Assembly: GCF_965363235.1 (NCBI RefSeq)
Contig: NC_134845.1
Span: forward strand, 66,617,261 to 66,681,260
Direction: 5' to 3'
Source of the DNA: Mytilus galloprovincialis
Lineage: Eukaryota > Mollusca > Bivalvia > Mytilida > Mytilidae
DNA: 64,000 nucleotides
Shown here: piece after piece, positions 21,744 through 33,250 of the stretch
Numbering within the stretch: position 1 is the first letter of the stretch
Layout: each line of letters opens with the position of its first letter
Program-made: the position numbers and the translations under genes
The notes under the pieces: model-generated
The model's input: the letters and a program-made list of their open reading frames with translations, nothing else
What the model was told of the DNA's origin: nothing
Databases searched by the model: none

Positions 21744-22860
21744 GTATGGACAAGTATTGATAAAGCTCAGAATTTAGATTGCGGTCAAATGGTTGACATA
21801 AAATGAGTTTCTGACATAAAACAAATGTCAGGATCGTACAAATCTATTGTGCAATATTGTGCAATTAAAGATTTCTTCTTTTAACTTTTCAAAAATTTAG
21901 AATTTGAGAAATTTGAAAAAAACAAATTAAAAACAACTTCCACCCCCTTTTTATTGCAATTATTCCAAAACCTGACATTTCTGTGTACATAATATACAAG
22001 TAGTGTAAGGGAGGTAAATCCGAACATACCCAACATTCTATGTTAAATGCTTTAGAATTACCTCCCTTACACTGCTTTTAAATTGTCTTAATTCTCCATT
22101 GACCAGAAATACCTAGTTTGTCCCCTTTTTTGCCCCTTATCCCGGAACATTTTGAGCCATAACGCCCCACAGTCCATACTTACCATCCTTTCATGGTATG
22201 GAAACTTGTGGTTTAATTTTAGAGAGATTTTTACACTTAAACATAAGTTATTGTTTGAAAACTACAAAAATGATTATTTTCGGCCCCCTTTTTGGTCCCT
22301 TATTAATCCCAACCTTCCATTAGTGGAATTGAACCTTCTTGTAAAAACATATAGAGATCCATACACTTAAACACAAGTTTATTGTCTGTAAACTAGACAA
22401 ATGCTTCTTTTTGGCCCTTTTTTTTGCCCCTTATTTCTACCTATTTGAAAAAATTAACCGCAAACTTATACCCAGCCTTCCCTGTGTTATATGGAAACTT
22501 GTGGTACAATGTCAGAAAGATTAATACAGTTACATGTACACACAAATTATTGTCTTGAAACTAGAAAAATGCTTGTTTTTGGCACCTTTTGTTACAATCA
22601 TAGACTGTTTGCCCAATAACCCCTTAAAATAATAATACTAATGGTATTAAACATTGTTGTACAATATCAGAACAATTGAAATACTAATACACAACTTTTT
22701 GTCCTGAAACTAAATAATTGCTGTTTTTTGCCACTTTGGGACCATAACCCCAAATAAATCCCAAGCTTTCTTTTGTGGTTATAAACATTGTGTTAAAATT
22801 TTGTTGATTTCGTATTAATTACTTATTCAAAAGTTATTATCCTGAAACAAATCCATCATA
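21744..22860 (+). repeat. R1 repeat continuation, diverged tandem blocks
   Basis: Resumes with AAGTATGGACA and GCTCAGAATTTAGATTGCGG. It then has four or five diverged about 130-165-bp blocks, each with an AAACTTGTGG or AACATTGTG motif (near 22200, 22330, 22493, 22648, 22782) followed by a TTATTGT..GAAACTA stretch. An 18-nt segment, AGTGTAAGGGAGGTAAAT (22003-22020), has an imperfect inverted partner at 22058-22076. No ORF is supportable. Confidence 0.55.
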
Positions 22861-23049
22861 AAACAAACATTGAAACATAGTTAATGATAACATTGGCACT
22901 AAAACGAATAAAAAAACGTATGAAAAAAGCACAATTTTGATAACAAAATGAAGTATTTTTGTAAAAAAAAAATCCATTTTCCAACTTTTACTGTAGTCGA
23001 ACTTTACAATGGCAGACATTTCAAAATTAATCTAACGATGGTTGTTGAT

Positions 23050-23800
23050 ATCATGGTTAATCGTTATACGCCAAAGAATTGTTACTTGGTGCAGCCTCCA
23101 TTTAAACAGATAACCGCCTCTTAACGTTGTCTGATTCCTGCCACCAGTCGAATAAATTGTTGCTGATGTAATCGCAACCATTCCTGATTACGGGCATTGT
23201 TTCATTCATGACGTGTTTGAACTGGGGGTGTCCTTATGCGCACTTTACGCCCATTAGTGTCCCATATATGCTCGATATGCTTCAAATCCGGGCTACGAAC
23301 GGGCCAAGGAAGATAAATCGAATTCCATTGGAACAATGGGTCTTCCTCAACGATGCTAATTTCCAACTTTGGCAAGCTCTGCACTACATTGGATACGGGC
23401 CACTGTACGTCTGTTCGTAAGCAAAGGTCCCCGAAATGGGCTAATCGCACGATAGCCAGTAGCGATCAGTCGAGCTCGAACGGTTCTTATTTAAAGACTC
23501 CCTATTGCAACCACTTTTTAAGGAATATATTGGTTGCAATGACCAATCATCATTATCATAATTATTCTTGATTTTCCCTAGCAGATGTTATAGGGTCTTT
23601 TTAATCTCGGAATTCCTTTAACATCGTGTGTTGTCTGATTTTTATTCTCAAAACGACTAAAAGTGGAATGGTGATGACAAACAATACGTGCAATTGTCAC
23701 AGCGACATACCGGCTTCTCTCATGCTGAGAATCTGCCATCTTGCTGCAGTTAAGAGTTGTGGATGACCCATTACAAGTTAAGGTGTCAGTCACATAACGT
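23050..23800 (-). pseudogene. Tc1/mariner transposase relic
   Basis: On the minus strand, 23793-23578 ends with a stretch resembling the Tc1 helix-turn-helix end (QTTHDVKGIPRLKRP). Positions 23450-23202 contain WPVRSPDLKHIEHIWDTNGR, which matches the Tc1-family motif carrying the last catalytic residue. A degenerate C-terminus may follow to about 23060. The central part with the first two catalytic aspartates is missing or unreadable, and several stops and frame changes occur. It is an old inactive copy within the R1-rich intron. Confidence 0.75.
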
Positions 23801-24054
23801 TATAAACTTGGTTATTTAAATTGTTGAAAACAATAAGGATAAAACATCTGTTTTATTGTGTACGGGTACAGTAGCTGCATGTGCAGATAAGAACTTATCG
23901 AGTCGATATGCATTGATTAAACTCAGGTGAGATTTAAATAATATTTATCTAGCTCTTTTCAACAAATTATATCACCAAACAATAAAGAGTGTTTTTTTTT
24001 TAATTTGAATTTCAATTCTGTGTTGGAATACTTTTTTCCATATGTATATAACCA

Positions 24055-25545
24055 GATGATCCGCAGGGCGCAGCTTTATACGACCGCAGAGGTTGAACCC
24101 TGAACGGTTGGGGCAAGTATGGACACAACATTCAAGCTGGATACAGCTCTAAATTTGGATTGCGATTAAATAGTTGACACAGCATAGGTTTCTGACACAG
24201 AATGAATGTGGTCTAATGAACTTAAATTTTTTTTTTTTGCCTTTGAGCAATTCACTATGCTGTTGAATATTAATCCCCTCAAAAAAATGTTTGAAGAAAT
24301 TTTCTTTTTATTTATGAAATCTGAAATGAGAAAAATTTACCCCCCCCCCCATTTTTTTTCACATCCCCCTTTCCCTTTTTCAAAAAACTGATCTCAATTC
24401 AATTTCTAATGGAGTTTGCAACAATAACTACTCATTTAAATACATCATAAAATATTAAAATGTAACAATAGGTGCTTGTTATCACTGAATGGTAAAGATT
24501 GTTTTAATTTATCAGTTGGTAGTAAAAGTGAATATACATTGTATATTGTATAAAACAATGATTTAAGTTGACTCTTCTACTATTCTGGACAAAGAAAGAT
24601 AACTCCAATCAATTGAAAATTTCTTGCTATTGCACAATATTGTGCAATTAGATATTTCTGGCTCTTGCGCAATACTGTGCAATTGAAAATATTTGCTATT
24701 GCATAATACTCTGCTATTGAAGATTTCTTCCTATTACGCAATACTGAGCAATTGAAAATTTCTTGCTATTGCACAATACTGTGCAATTGAAGATTTCTTG
24801 CTATTGCTGAATACTGTGCAGTTGAAAATTTCTTGCTATTGCACAATACTTAATATAATAATTTTGGATCCTGATTTGAACCAACTTGAAAACTGAGCCC
24901 ATAAACAAAAATCTAAGTACATGTTTAGATTCAGCATATCAAAAAAGCCCAAGAATTCAATTTTTATTAAAATCAAATTTAGTTTAATTTTAGACCCTTT
25001 GGACTTTAATGTAGACCAATTTGAAAACGGGACCAAAAATTAAGAATCTACATACACAGTTAGATTTGGCATATATCAAAGAAACCCAATTATTCAATTT
25101 TTGATGAAATCAAACAAAGTTTAATTTTGGACCCCGATTTGGACCAACTTGAAAACTGGGCCAATAATCAAAAATCTAAGTACATTTTTAGATTCAACAT
25201 ATTAAAGAACCCCAAGGATTCAATTTTTGTTAAAATCAAACTAAGTTTAATTTGTGGTCATAAACCTTGTGTCAAAATTTTATAGATTTCTATTCACTTA
25301 AACTAAAGTTATAGTGCGAAAACCGAGAAAATGCTTATTTTGGGCCCTTTTGGCCCCTTTTTCCTAAAATGTTGGGACCAAAACTCCCAAAATCAATCCC
25401 AACCTTTCATTTGTGGTCATAAACCTTGTGTCAAAATTTCATTGATTTCTATTCACTTTTACTAAAGTTAGAGTGCGAAAACAAAAAGTATTCGGACAAC
25501 GACGACGCAAGACGACGACGACGACGCCAACGTGATAGCAATATA
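24055..25545 (+). repeat. R1 dispersed repeat, nearly full-length copy
   Basis: Begins GATCCGCAGGGCGCAGC and TTTATACGACCGCAGAGG. It continues through GTTGACACAGCATAGG, a 35-bp minisatellite (24605-24845), several AAAATCTAAGTACATG / TCAAAGAACCCCAA blocks and an about 150-bp block pair. It ends after a GACGACGACG run near 25520 (ATACGTCGAAAAA). The final TGCGGTCGTATA of other copies is lost. Its start and the end of the 10853-11745 copy form short inverted ends (TTATACGACCGCA). Its coding capacity is nil; the mobilising enzyme is unknown. Confidence 0.7.
24605..24845 (+). repeat. 35-bp minisatellite with palindromic core, seven units
   Basis: The core TTGCACAATA(C/T)TGTGCAA, itself a near-perfect palindrome, recurs with starts near 24631, 24666, 24700, 24735, 24770, 24805 and 24840, a steady 34-35-bp step. 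The cores are separated by TTGAAAATTTCTTGCTA. Units differ by point changes, mostly within the palindrome. Confidence 0.85.
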
Positions 25546-25725
25546 CGTCGAAAAATTAAAATTAAGATTATATCGAAAGGATTGTTCTGAATAATTTCAT
25601 CATCGATATCTACGGAGAGCTTAGAATGACACTGTTCACCTACAAAATGTCAAAATGTAAGGACAAAGGGCACATAGCAATGTTGAGAGCCCCAGATTTT
25701 TCAATCTGCCTAATATTATGCATAC
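25546..25725 (+). repeat. Partial copy of the 26931-27392 MITE interior
   Basis: TATCGAAAGGATTGTTCTGA and ATATCTACGGAGAG followed by CTTAGAATGACACTG parallel 27010-27085 (TATCGAAAGAATTTCCCTGA, ATATCTACGGAGGG). No ends are present. Confidence 0.5.
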
Positions 25726-26930
25726 ACTTAGTTATTAGGTAGATACAAACAAAAATTTGGGTACACTTCCTGTCTTCTATATTTACGGAGAGTTGGATAT
25801 TCAAATTATAAATGAAAACAAAGATTGCTTCTTAAATTTTCACAGTATGATAGACAAAGAATAAAAATATAATATTCATAGGCTTCGGAAGACACAGATT
25901 ATCAGAAAAAAACGTTCACTTGGCGTTGTCCCATGTAACAAACACGAAACATTAACCTCGAACAATTCGCGAAATGTTCACGCAACTCTTCGAAATTTTG
26001 CATGAATGTTTATGTCGTGATATATTACATGACCGTCTCAATATAAAATTAGCATAGATATTTTGAAAAAAATATGTATCAATGACTGTCCCAGGGGGAA
26101 TTTAGTTTAAAACTTGAAACATTTCAGTTAAAATAATTAAATGTTGACATGTAATTTATTAAATTGTAAGCACGATCGTTTTGTAATAAGTGTAAGCTCC
26201 AAAAGTTCAAATTAATGAATGAATTGAGCTACATATTCAATTCAAAACAATAGGTTTGCAATGTCTTGCGGTAATGTCCGAGTTAAACTTTATTGCCTTC
26301 ACAAAACTTTTACGGCCAAAAAACAGAGATTTGATTGCATGAAGATTATTTTTCGGCTTTGATTACTATACCAATAAAAAGTACTTTAAAAGTTGAAATT
26401 GTTACACCAACAAGTATTAAGATTACAGGGTTACCTATAAAAATTAAGGATTAATGAAAATGTCTTGCAAGGTTGTCCGTTAACATTGTTTGACATCGCC
26501 ACAAGCGTAATATGGGACGACATGAACTGCATTCGCGGGTTCCTTCCTCCACTTAATGTAATACCGGTATCCTACTTTCAACAAAACGAAATGATACTCA
26601 TATTACAAAAATACACATCTATAAGACGATCAAAAATTTCAGTGTCATGACTATAAGCCATTTAATTGTCTCTTGTTCCACTGTTTGAATAAAATCATAT
26701 TCGGGTTGAATATATATAATGCAGCAATATTCCCCCGAAAAACACATTATCACTAGAAGTAAAATGTAATATACTATGTAAATTATAAAATCATATCGGA
26801 ATGGAATATATCGGCATTTCTACCCGTGTGATGTACCTTGCATTTACCCAACAAGGAAAGCATGAAAAACTTGATATTGCGGGTTTCTGTTACACTAAAT
26901 TGTAGCAATATCTGACGTTGCGTCATAGTG
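25726..26930. other. Intronic sequence, nothing recognised
   Basis: AT-rich intron sequence with no supportable coding or shared repeat block. Confidence 0.35.
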
Positions 26931-27392
26931 AAAACCTACCTGAGACCGCTTAAATGACGATGAGACCCTCCTGTTTTTTCAATGTCCTTACAATTGGACA
27001 AATTATACACTCGATTGTATCGAAAGAATTTCCCTGAATAATGTCATATCCAATATCTACGGAGGGGGCTTAGAATGTCACTTTGCAGTTACCAAATTCC
27101 TTTGAGTTGCGATTGTTTTACCTATTATTAACTAAATTTCTGCATAATATTAGAATGATTAAGAGTTCAGGGGGCTCTCACCATTGCCCTATGCCCTTTT
27201 TCTTAAAATTTTGATTGTTTTGTTTTATGAAAAATGGCAATCTTAGCCCTCCGTAGATGTCGAAGATGACATCTTTTTCTGAAATCCTTCTAATTCAACT
27301 TTTCATATACTGAGTCCATGATTAACTTGAATTTGATGAACATTGAAAGACCAGGGGTGTCATCCTCATTTAAGTGGTCTGAGGTAGGTTTT
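26931..27392. mobile_element. MITE-like element with about 50-bp inverted ends
   Basis: The left end AAAACCTACCTGAGACCGCT, continuing TAAATGACGATGAGACCC, matches the reverse complement of the right end AGTGGTCTGAGGTAGGTTTT over about 50 bp with few mismatches. It has a 462-bp span and no ORF. A left-end fragment recurs at 19617-19715 and an interior fragment at 25546-25725. Confidence 0.7.
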
Positions 27393-27637
27393 AACTATAT
27401 ATTTCTTTTTTTTGACCATCCATAAATATTTATATTTATATTTCTAGTATATAAAAGTACATCTTTGAAGTTGTTTTATTGATAAAATTCTATATTACAA
27501 AAAAATGTACATAAAGACAAATAGTCAAATATTCAACTTAGAAAAGTGATAACGTATCTTATCAGTCCTCTTAACTATGAAAATCATACTTTTAATGTTA
27601 TCAAGTGTTTAACTTTGTATGATTTTCAACTAAATTT

Positions 27638-27678
27638 TGAATATCGGATATCGAATAACGAACCGGCTGCTAAATTCA
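27638..27678 (-). repeat. Right arm of the long inverted pair (partner 19375-19415)
   Basis: ATATCGGATATCGAATAACG and AACCGGCTGCTAA are the inverted counterpart of the left arm 8.2 kb away. The region between is almost entirely later insertions. Confidence 0.6.
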
Positions 27679-28299
27679 CATATATATAATATTGTCCTTG
27701 ACCTAAGTTTATTCAGATCAAAGTAATGTTTGTTTGCATCAAATTTGAATTCATGTATTCTGCCTGGCTGGTACATATACACATTGTCTGAAGATGAGTT
27801 TAAACTTGATTTGTATTACGTTTAGCTTTTAAAGAAGTGGTATGTGATACCGTAAAACGCTATTACAAACATTGTATAAATAACTGTCATATTTTAAGTA
27901 AATGTTATAGATCACGGTATCAAAGTGTATATAATATATGGCTAGCATGCAAAACTGGAAGTGCAACATTCGATACGAAAACAAATGTTTGGACATTTTA
28001 CAAATAGATAAAAAGCAGAAGCCCAAATCGACATGTCTAAATGATAGCTTGTTTCTGGAGTATAGCAAACATATCATTATGTATCTTGCTACAAGTGTTT
28101 GCGTGTTCACCTGATACTGCAAATTGGGCCTTTGGGTCGAGTCAGTCAACATGTAAAAGTACTATGAATGGTTGAAATGAATCAACGATTAAGCCATAAT
28201 GTCACCAACAGGCCAAACTTTTATAAACAGTTCTTTTAATTGATATTTTGTCAACACTCTTTTGATTTTCAAGAAGGAAAAGTTTATATGCACTACTAT

Positions 28300-28725
28300 C
28301 TTATTTAAAGGCAGTTATCATACAATATGCCATGAACTTTTAGGTGCTACGCTGTTTTTCTATAATTATTTACAGAACTGCATCCTCCATAGCCCACTTT
28401 TGCTAATCTGTTGGTACCACAACCCCCAACATCAATCCCAACCTATCTTTCTGGTAAAATTTTATAGAGATCTATCCACTTACACAAAAGTGCAATTCCA
28501 AAAAAATCAAAAATGCTTGTGTTGGGCCTTTTATAGCTCACTTTTGCAAAACTGTTAGTACCAAAACCCCCAACATCGAATCCAATATTCCTTTTGTTGT
28601 ATTGAACCTTCTAGTACCATTTCACAGATATCCATTCACTTTACTAAAGTTATTGTCAGGAACCAAAATGTGTCTTCGGACGATGCTGGCGACGACATGA
28701 TACCATTATACAAACGGTCGTTTTA
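28300..28725 (+). repeat. R1-family 3' blocks, diverged
   Basis: Two about 150-bp blocks (ACCCCCAACATCAATCCCAA and a TTCTAGTACCATTTCACAG relative) are followed by GTGTCTTCGGACGATG and a degraded ACGGTCGT end, in R1 order. Confidence 0.55.
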
Positions 28726-29500
28726 AAACAAAAATAAGTAATTGTGCAGTGCAATTTGATAGTCAGCACTTGTTTTCTTTATAACGTTATTTAACGATTA
28801 CAAGTACCATTTCACCAATGTTTTGTCTTCAGAATATCTTGTTAATGATTTACTAATTAAACAAAATTGCAACTTTTGTAATTTTGTAATTTTTCTTCTT
28901 TTACTACAAAATTGTATCCTGATAACCTGTTTTTGCTATAAGTCAACGGTAAGGATTATATAACAGTAAATGTTCACTTATCAATTTAATATCCTCGTTG
29001 AACTATGAATTTATACTGATACGTTAAATAAAAAAAAAAACGAACCGTTAGACGACTGCTCTGTTTCATGTGCGTGTGAATGTGCTAGGTCGATGTTTTA
29101 ATTTTGTAAGTTTATATTAATCGTCTTTTTTAAATCACCTTGGAGTTTTGTAATCTTGGTATATTTTTTTCTAATCCTGAATGTAAATGATACCAGTTCT
29201 TGCAAACCTTTCAAATCTGTTTTGCATTCAAATAAGGAGATATAAAAAAATCTTTCAAATTTTGCATTTGTTGTCGTCTTGAATTCTAACTGAGAATTGA
29301 AGCTTCTGTCCAAGTGTATACGTGATTCAAATAGATATGGAAATGTGTAAAAAAAGGATTTAAGCTATATTTCAAAGTTTAAACACCTGCATATGCTGTA
29401 TATACTTCAATTTTATAGCAATGCTTATATATGAACGTGATCATTGTAGTTCTAATGTTTTGGATTATTGAGGAATGACTTATAAATTTAAACATAATAC
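28726..29500. other. Intronic AT-rich sequence, nothing recognised
   Basis: No supportable gene or repeat. It ends at the donor of the first identified receptor exon. Confidence 0.35.
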
Positions 29501-29699
29501 CAATCGGCCAGAAATCTGGTTTGTCTCGGCAAAATTCACGATACTCTTTTTGGAAATCATCCCACAGACAATAGTAGTTAGAGAGTTCTTCACATTTACT
29601 TGTTGCTTTCAATTTCCATTCAGATTTGTATGGACATCTTTTGTCGTATTTCGAAGTTATTTCAACACAATTGCATTTTGTTCGATCAAGAATCAAACC
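29501..29699 (-). CDS. Receptor gene exon: Cys-rich ectodomain, N-terminal part
   Basis: The acceptor AACTTCTTTTGTTGTAG lies just above 29699 and the donor CCGATTG|GTATTATG just below 29501. The 199-nt exon starts in phase 0 and ends in phase 1, fitting exon 15765-16067. It encodes about 66 residues with eight cysteines (TKCNCVEITSKYDKRCPY at the start, FCRDKPDFWPIG at the end). The order C-x-C, RCP, W, C, YxCL, FCxxxPD and then RGNLD in the next exon is the layout I recall for the bivalve receptor family. The exon with signal peptide must lie above 29.7 kb and was not identified. Confidence 0.7.
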
Positions 29700-29701
29700 C
29701 T

Positions 29702-30080
29702 ACAACAAAAGAAGTTTATTAGTGTTAATATAAATCCTCCGCTTTTGTAGTGTTTGTTTTCCTTAAGTGATTTGTTGATTGATGCTTGAATGCCTTTGTC
29801 TTTTGTCATGGTGTTGTTTCTTCTATTCGATTTTAAGTGTACTTATTAAAATTTTAGCTCCTAAAATCGAACTAAGCAATATTTTCTCTTTGGGTCAAAT
29901 TTCTTTTATTAATCAATGAAACACGAAAATATCATCCATAGTTGTGTCAGTTTAGATCAATAAAAATATTAAGAATTGGTAGGAAAACGATGTATTAAGA
30001 ACTACATTGTACCATTTGAAATAATAATAAATAGTAGTTTAGATACTAGTAGTACTCTTATAATGATTGAGGTCAATATA
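29702..30080. other. Intronic or intergenic AT-rich sequence
   Basis: Nothing recognised. The expected signal-peptide exon could lie here or higher. Confidence 0.3.
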
Positions 30081-30168
30081 AACAAAAGAGGATGTGGTAT
30101 GATTGCCAATGAGACAACTCTTCAAAAGAGACCAAATGACAGAAATTAACAACTAAACTATTTACAGT
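30081..30168 (+). repeat. Short mussel-type repeat fragment
   Basis: GAGGATGTGGTATGATTGCC, AATGAGACAACTCTT and AAGAGACCAAATGACA form a block I recognise as very abundant in mussels. Its reverse complement is the end of R3 (compare 4745-4785 and 18000-18040). Confidence 0.55.
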
Positions 30169-31443
30169 AATATTCAAGATTAAACCAAACATTTCATTGG
30201 AATTGTCTAGTCACGAGAAACACTTGGCTTAATCTTAATGAAACACCTTTCTAGAATTGCAAGAAGGTTTATTAAATAAAGTAGAAATTTGAAAAAAAAA
30301 CACAATTTGGAATAAGTTAAGGGAATGTTCGATTTTTGAGTTCTACAGACTTTAAAAGGCTTTGTATGACTGTATCCCACTATCGTTATTAGTCCATAAT
30401 GTAAAACATATACGCAAACAAACTGTGAGTAGTTAAAAATGTGAAAAGGACAGGTTTTTTTTTTATCTGTTTTCAAGTAAACAGTTTAAACATATGAGTT
30501 TCTTACAAATCAATTTTCACAATTGATTTAAAAACAGAAAAATGTTGATCCCATAACTAGCCACCAAATTATGTAATTATGTACATGTGCACACAAGGTA
30601 TGCATGTCTACTTTTATTTTGAAATAGGTTTGTTACCATTTTGAAGCTAGGTCAAGATGTTATATTAACAAACTATTAAACAATTAAACTTTATTCATGA
30701 ATAAACACCAATGAATTATGAGAGAGCAATATGTCTTGCACGTAAAGAACACCCTTGTTAATTTCGAAAATGAGCAGACTAATATGTCGCTACAAGCCAG
30801 CACTCGCACCAGCAAAGTGGAAAGGGATTGATATAAGTTGTAGTTATAACTTGTTTCCCACTCAACTATAAATAAATATTTTAAAACTAAAATGAATACA
30901 AAATCACTCCTCTTTGCGTTCTCTAATATGATTTATATATAACTATTCTACCTACATGTATGTATTACACTACAGTTATAGTTTATTATATTAGACATCG
31001 ATCTCGAGTATCAACGTACCATATATTGATCGTATGTCTCCGTAGACTAATGACAACCGACAATGAGCAAGGAATTTCTACTGCTTATATACCACAAAAA
31101 AACCTTACCATTATTGAAGGAGGGGTGTTCTACCAGTGTCAGTGAACGAGCTCAATCACAAAGTTAAAATGCACTAAGAATTAGGTTTAGTTTATAAAAG
31201 ATAAAAGAAAAACAGAATATGCTGTGTTATTCTAATCGAAGTTGAAAAAGTTTTTGCTTATGTTAAAGGATCTTAAAGCTAAATTTTACTTGTTTAACGG
31301 AAGGAAATGTATATAAAAGTCAAGCAAAAATGGCAGACTGATATAAATTTTCCCTATACTTTTTTGGCAATGTACATCATCTCAACACATTAAAAGAAAA
31401 TAAGCTGGTAATGTTTTTCTTCTTTTGTTTTCTTTCACTTCAG
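30169..31443. other. AT-rich sequence, nothing recognised
   Basis: No supportable gene or repeat. It ends in a long pyrimidine tract (31412-31440) before the exon-like interval. Confidence 0.35.
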
Positions 31444-31514
31444 ATGTAGTCGAGCATGTAGAGAATACTTTAAATTCAATAGCTTCTCCAACCAGAAATC
31501 TAAGTTGTGCAGTG
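31444..31514 (+). CDS. Isolated exon candidate, plus strand, unknown gene
   Basis: A very strong acceptor (TTCTTTTGTTTTCTTTCACT followed by TCAG) precedes 31444 and a good donor (GCAGTG|GTAAGC) follows 31514. The 71 nt read CSRACREYFKFNSFSNQKSK plus LCS with split codons at both ends (phase 1-1 relative to the internal frame). Three cysteines and basic residues recall a zinc-binding segment, but the spacing does not match the nuclear-receptor finger. No partner exon was found. It would belong to a different gene from the minus-strand receptor. Confidence 0.4.
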
Positions 31515-32455
31515 GTAAGCGGAACCAACGCACAACAGAAAGATCGCGTGATAGAATGCCTGTCTTTAAGAGATTTGGTTCCTTGTTTTTCCCACTAAAG
31601 CTACAATGTATATACTTAACGCTAAAAGTGTATCTATACGACTTTCTCCCGATGCATTGCGTATATTTCACAGTTTTGCCGCTAGTCACTTGACTCCTGG
31701 AAATGTGCCATGTGACAAAAAAAAACCAGACAAATTGTCTTTAAAATTAATTTTATGGAATAATAATCAATATGGCCTGTGTATATATCAATATATTTAA
31801 ATACACAAAACAGTTATTGTCTATCTATCGTTTACATAGAAAAGTCTACTATATTATATCAATTTAAAGCGCAAATGACCATTACATAGTGTTTGAAGCG
31901 CATAAGTCTTTTAGTATTACAGATAAAAAAAAAGAGCAAACGTCCTGCGCCCGTCTGCGCACACCTTGCTTTCACGATCAATTTACTAGATGAAAAATCA
32001 ACAAACTTCAACATTTTCACATCCAAAATAAACGGTATCAAGGAGAAAACTTTTATTTTACTGTGCTATCTGATAATTCAGTTTCAAATATATCAGTATA
32101 TACAGAAATAGTTTTCGAATGTACAAGGCTTATAATTTACAAAGCAAGACGCGTACGACCGTTTCATCTAAATAAGTCAGACTCTTCAGTGACGATCAGA
32201 TCAAAATAGTTATAAACCCAAATAAGTAAAAGATTGAAGGGCATTGAGGACCCAAAATTGTCCCAAAATTGTGCCAAATACGGCTAAGGTAATCTATGTC
32301 TGGGATAAGAAAATCCTTAGTATTTCGAAAGATTCATACGTTTGTTAGCAGGAAATTTATAAAAATTAATAAATATGACCATTAAAAGTACAAAACGTGT
32401 TTTTGTTTAATGAATCCGATATAGTTGTGTTACGCCTTTTTTTCATAAACCAAAT
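31515..32455. other. AT-rich sequence, nothing recognised
   Basis: No supportable gene or repeat. Confidence 0.35.
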
Positions 32456-32736
32456 CAAAGAATGAAAGGATCACATCAAATACTGAAATAAACACATCAT
32501 ATAGTGTAAAATCGTCAAACTTTGAAACACCATTACGTTATGTTAAAGCCATATAAAGATTCATCATTACGAAATAACAAAACTACATCATGTGATGAAA
32601 CAACTACATAACGTTAAGTCAAATTCACATCAAGTAATGTTAAAACCACATTGCCTAATGAAACAACCAAATTAAATAATGAATAAACCAAATCGAGTAA
32701 TGACAAAACCATAACACGTAATGACAAAACCATATA
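32456..32736. repeat. Degenerate array of about 20-25-bp CGTAATG motifs
   Basis: At least ten spaced copies of motifs such as AACCATAACACGTAATGACA, ACATCAAGTAATG and ATCGAGTAATGACAAAACC occur. Similar motifs occur at 38342-38500. It lies immediately outside the left arm of the fold-back element and could be part of another fold-back type repeat. Confidence 0.65.
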
Positions 32737-33250
32737 AAGCCCAAGTCCAACTAGACCACGATCGCACCACGCTCACCGTGATATAAAATACATTTAGATC
32801 GTGGTGAGCTCGCAGTATGAGCGACATGAAAATGTAAATTTTCGTTCATTTACGTTGCTACAACATGTGTACGTCCTCATTACGCTTCCATAACGATCCC
32901 GCTGAGATTATACCACGTTCTCTCAACGCTTACTCTGTGACCTCAATACGATTATCACGATCTTGCTACGCTCATCACGTCCACAATGCGACAATACCAT
33001 GATTAAACTGATTGCAACATGATCTTACCACGCTTCGATTGCGATTATAGCACGCACTTTAATACCACGACTATACTGTGATCATAAAATGTTAATACTG
33101 CGATCTTTAACTACGCTCCAAGCAATATATCGTCAACATCGTGCTCCATGTAAAAACTGTACAGTCTTCTCTATACCTTATGTTCCTAACATAGTAACAT
33201 AGTAACACTTCTACCAATAAACAACTAAAACACAAACGTATGTTTGTCGA

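Larger units (their letters stand above)
2033..29699 (-). other. Predicted host gene: Cys-rich single-pass membrane receptor, multi-exon
   Basis: Ten exon candidates on the minus strand (29501-29699, 15765-16067, 15485-15530, 14936-15003, 12817-12885, 9622-9654, 7223-7288, 6235-6297, 3852-3947, 2033-2076) have AG/GT borders and join in frame: 987 nt, 328 codons plus stop. The product has a Cys-rich ectodomain with N-glycosylation sequons, a polar stalk, one transmembrane helix and a cytoplasmic tail with tyrosines. The first exon (start codon, signal peptide) was not found; it must end in phase 0. The ectodomain resembles an expanded bivalve family of uncharacterised receptors known to me from memory. 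The ligand and function are unknown. The largest intron (13.4 kb) is mostly mobile DNA. Phase agreement over nine junctions is the main support; the last exon is the weakest. Confidence 0.7.

Noticed and set aside
31442..31514. Nuclear-receptor DNA-binding finger in the orphan exon
   Set aside because: CSRACREYF recalls it, but the first cysteine spacing is wrong and the exon borders do not fit the usual intron positions.
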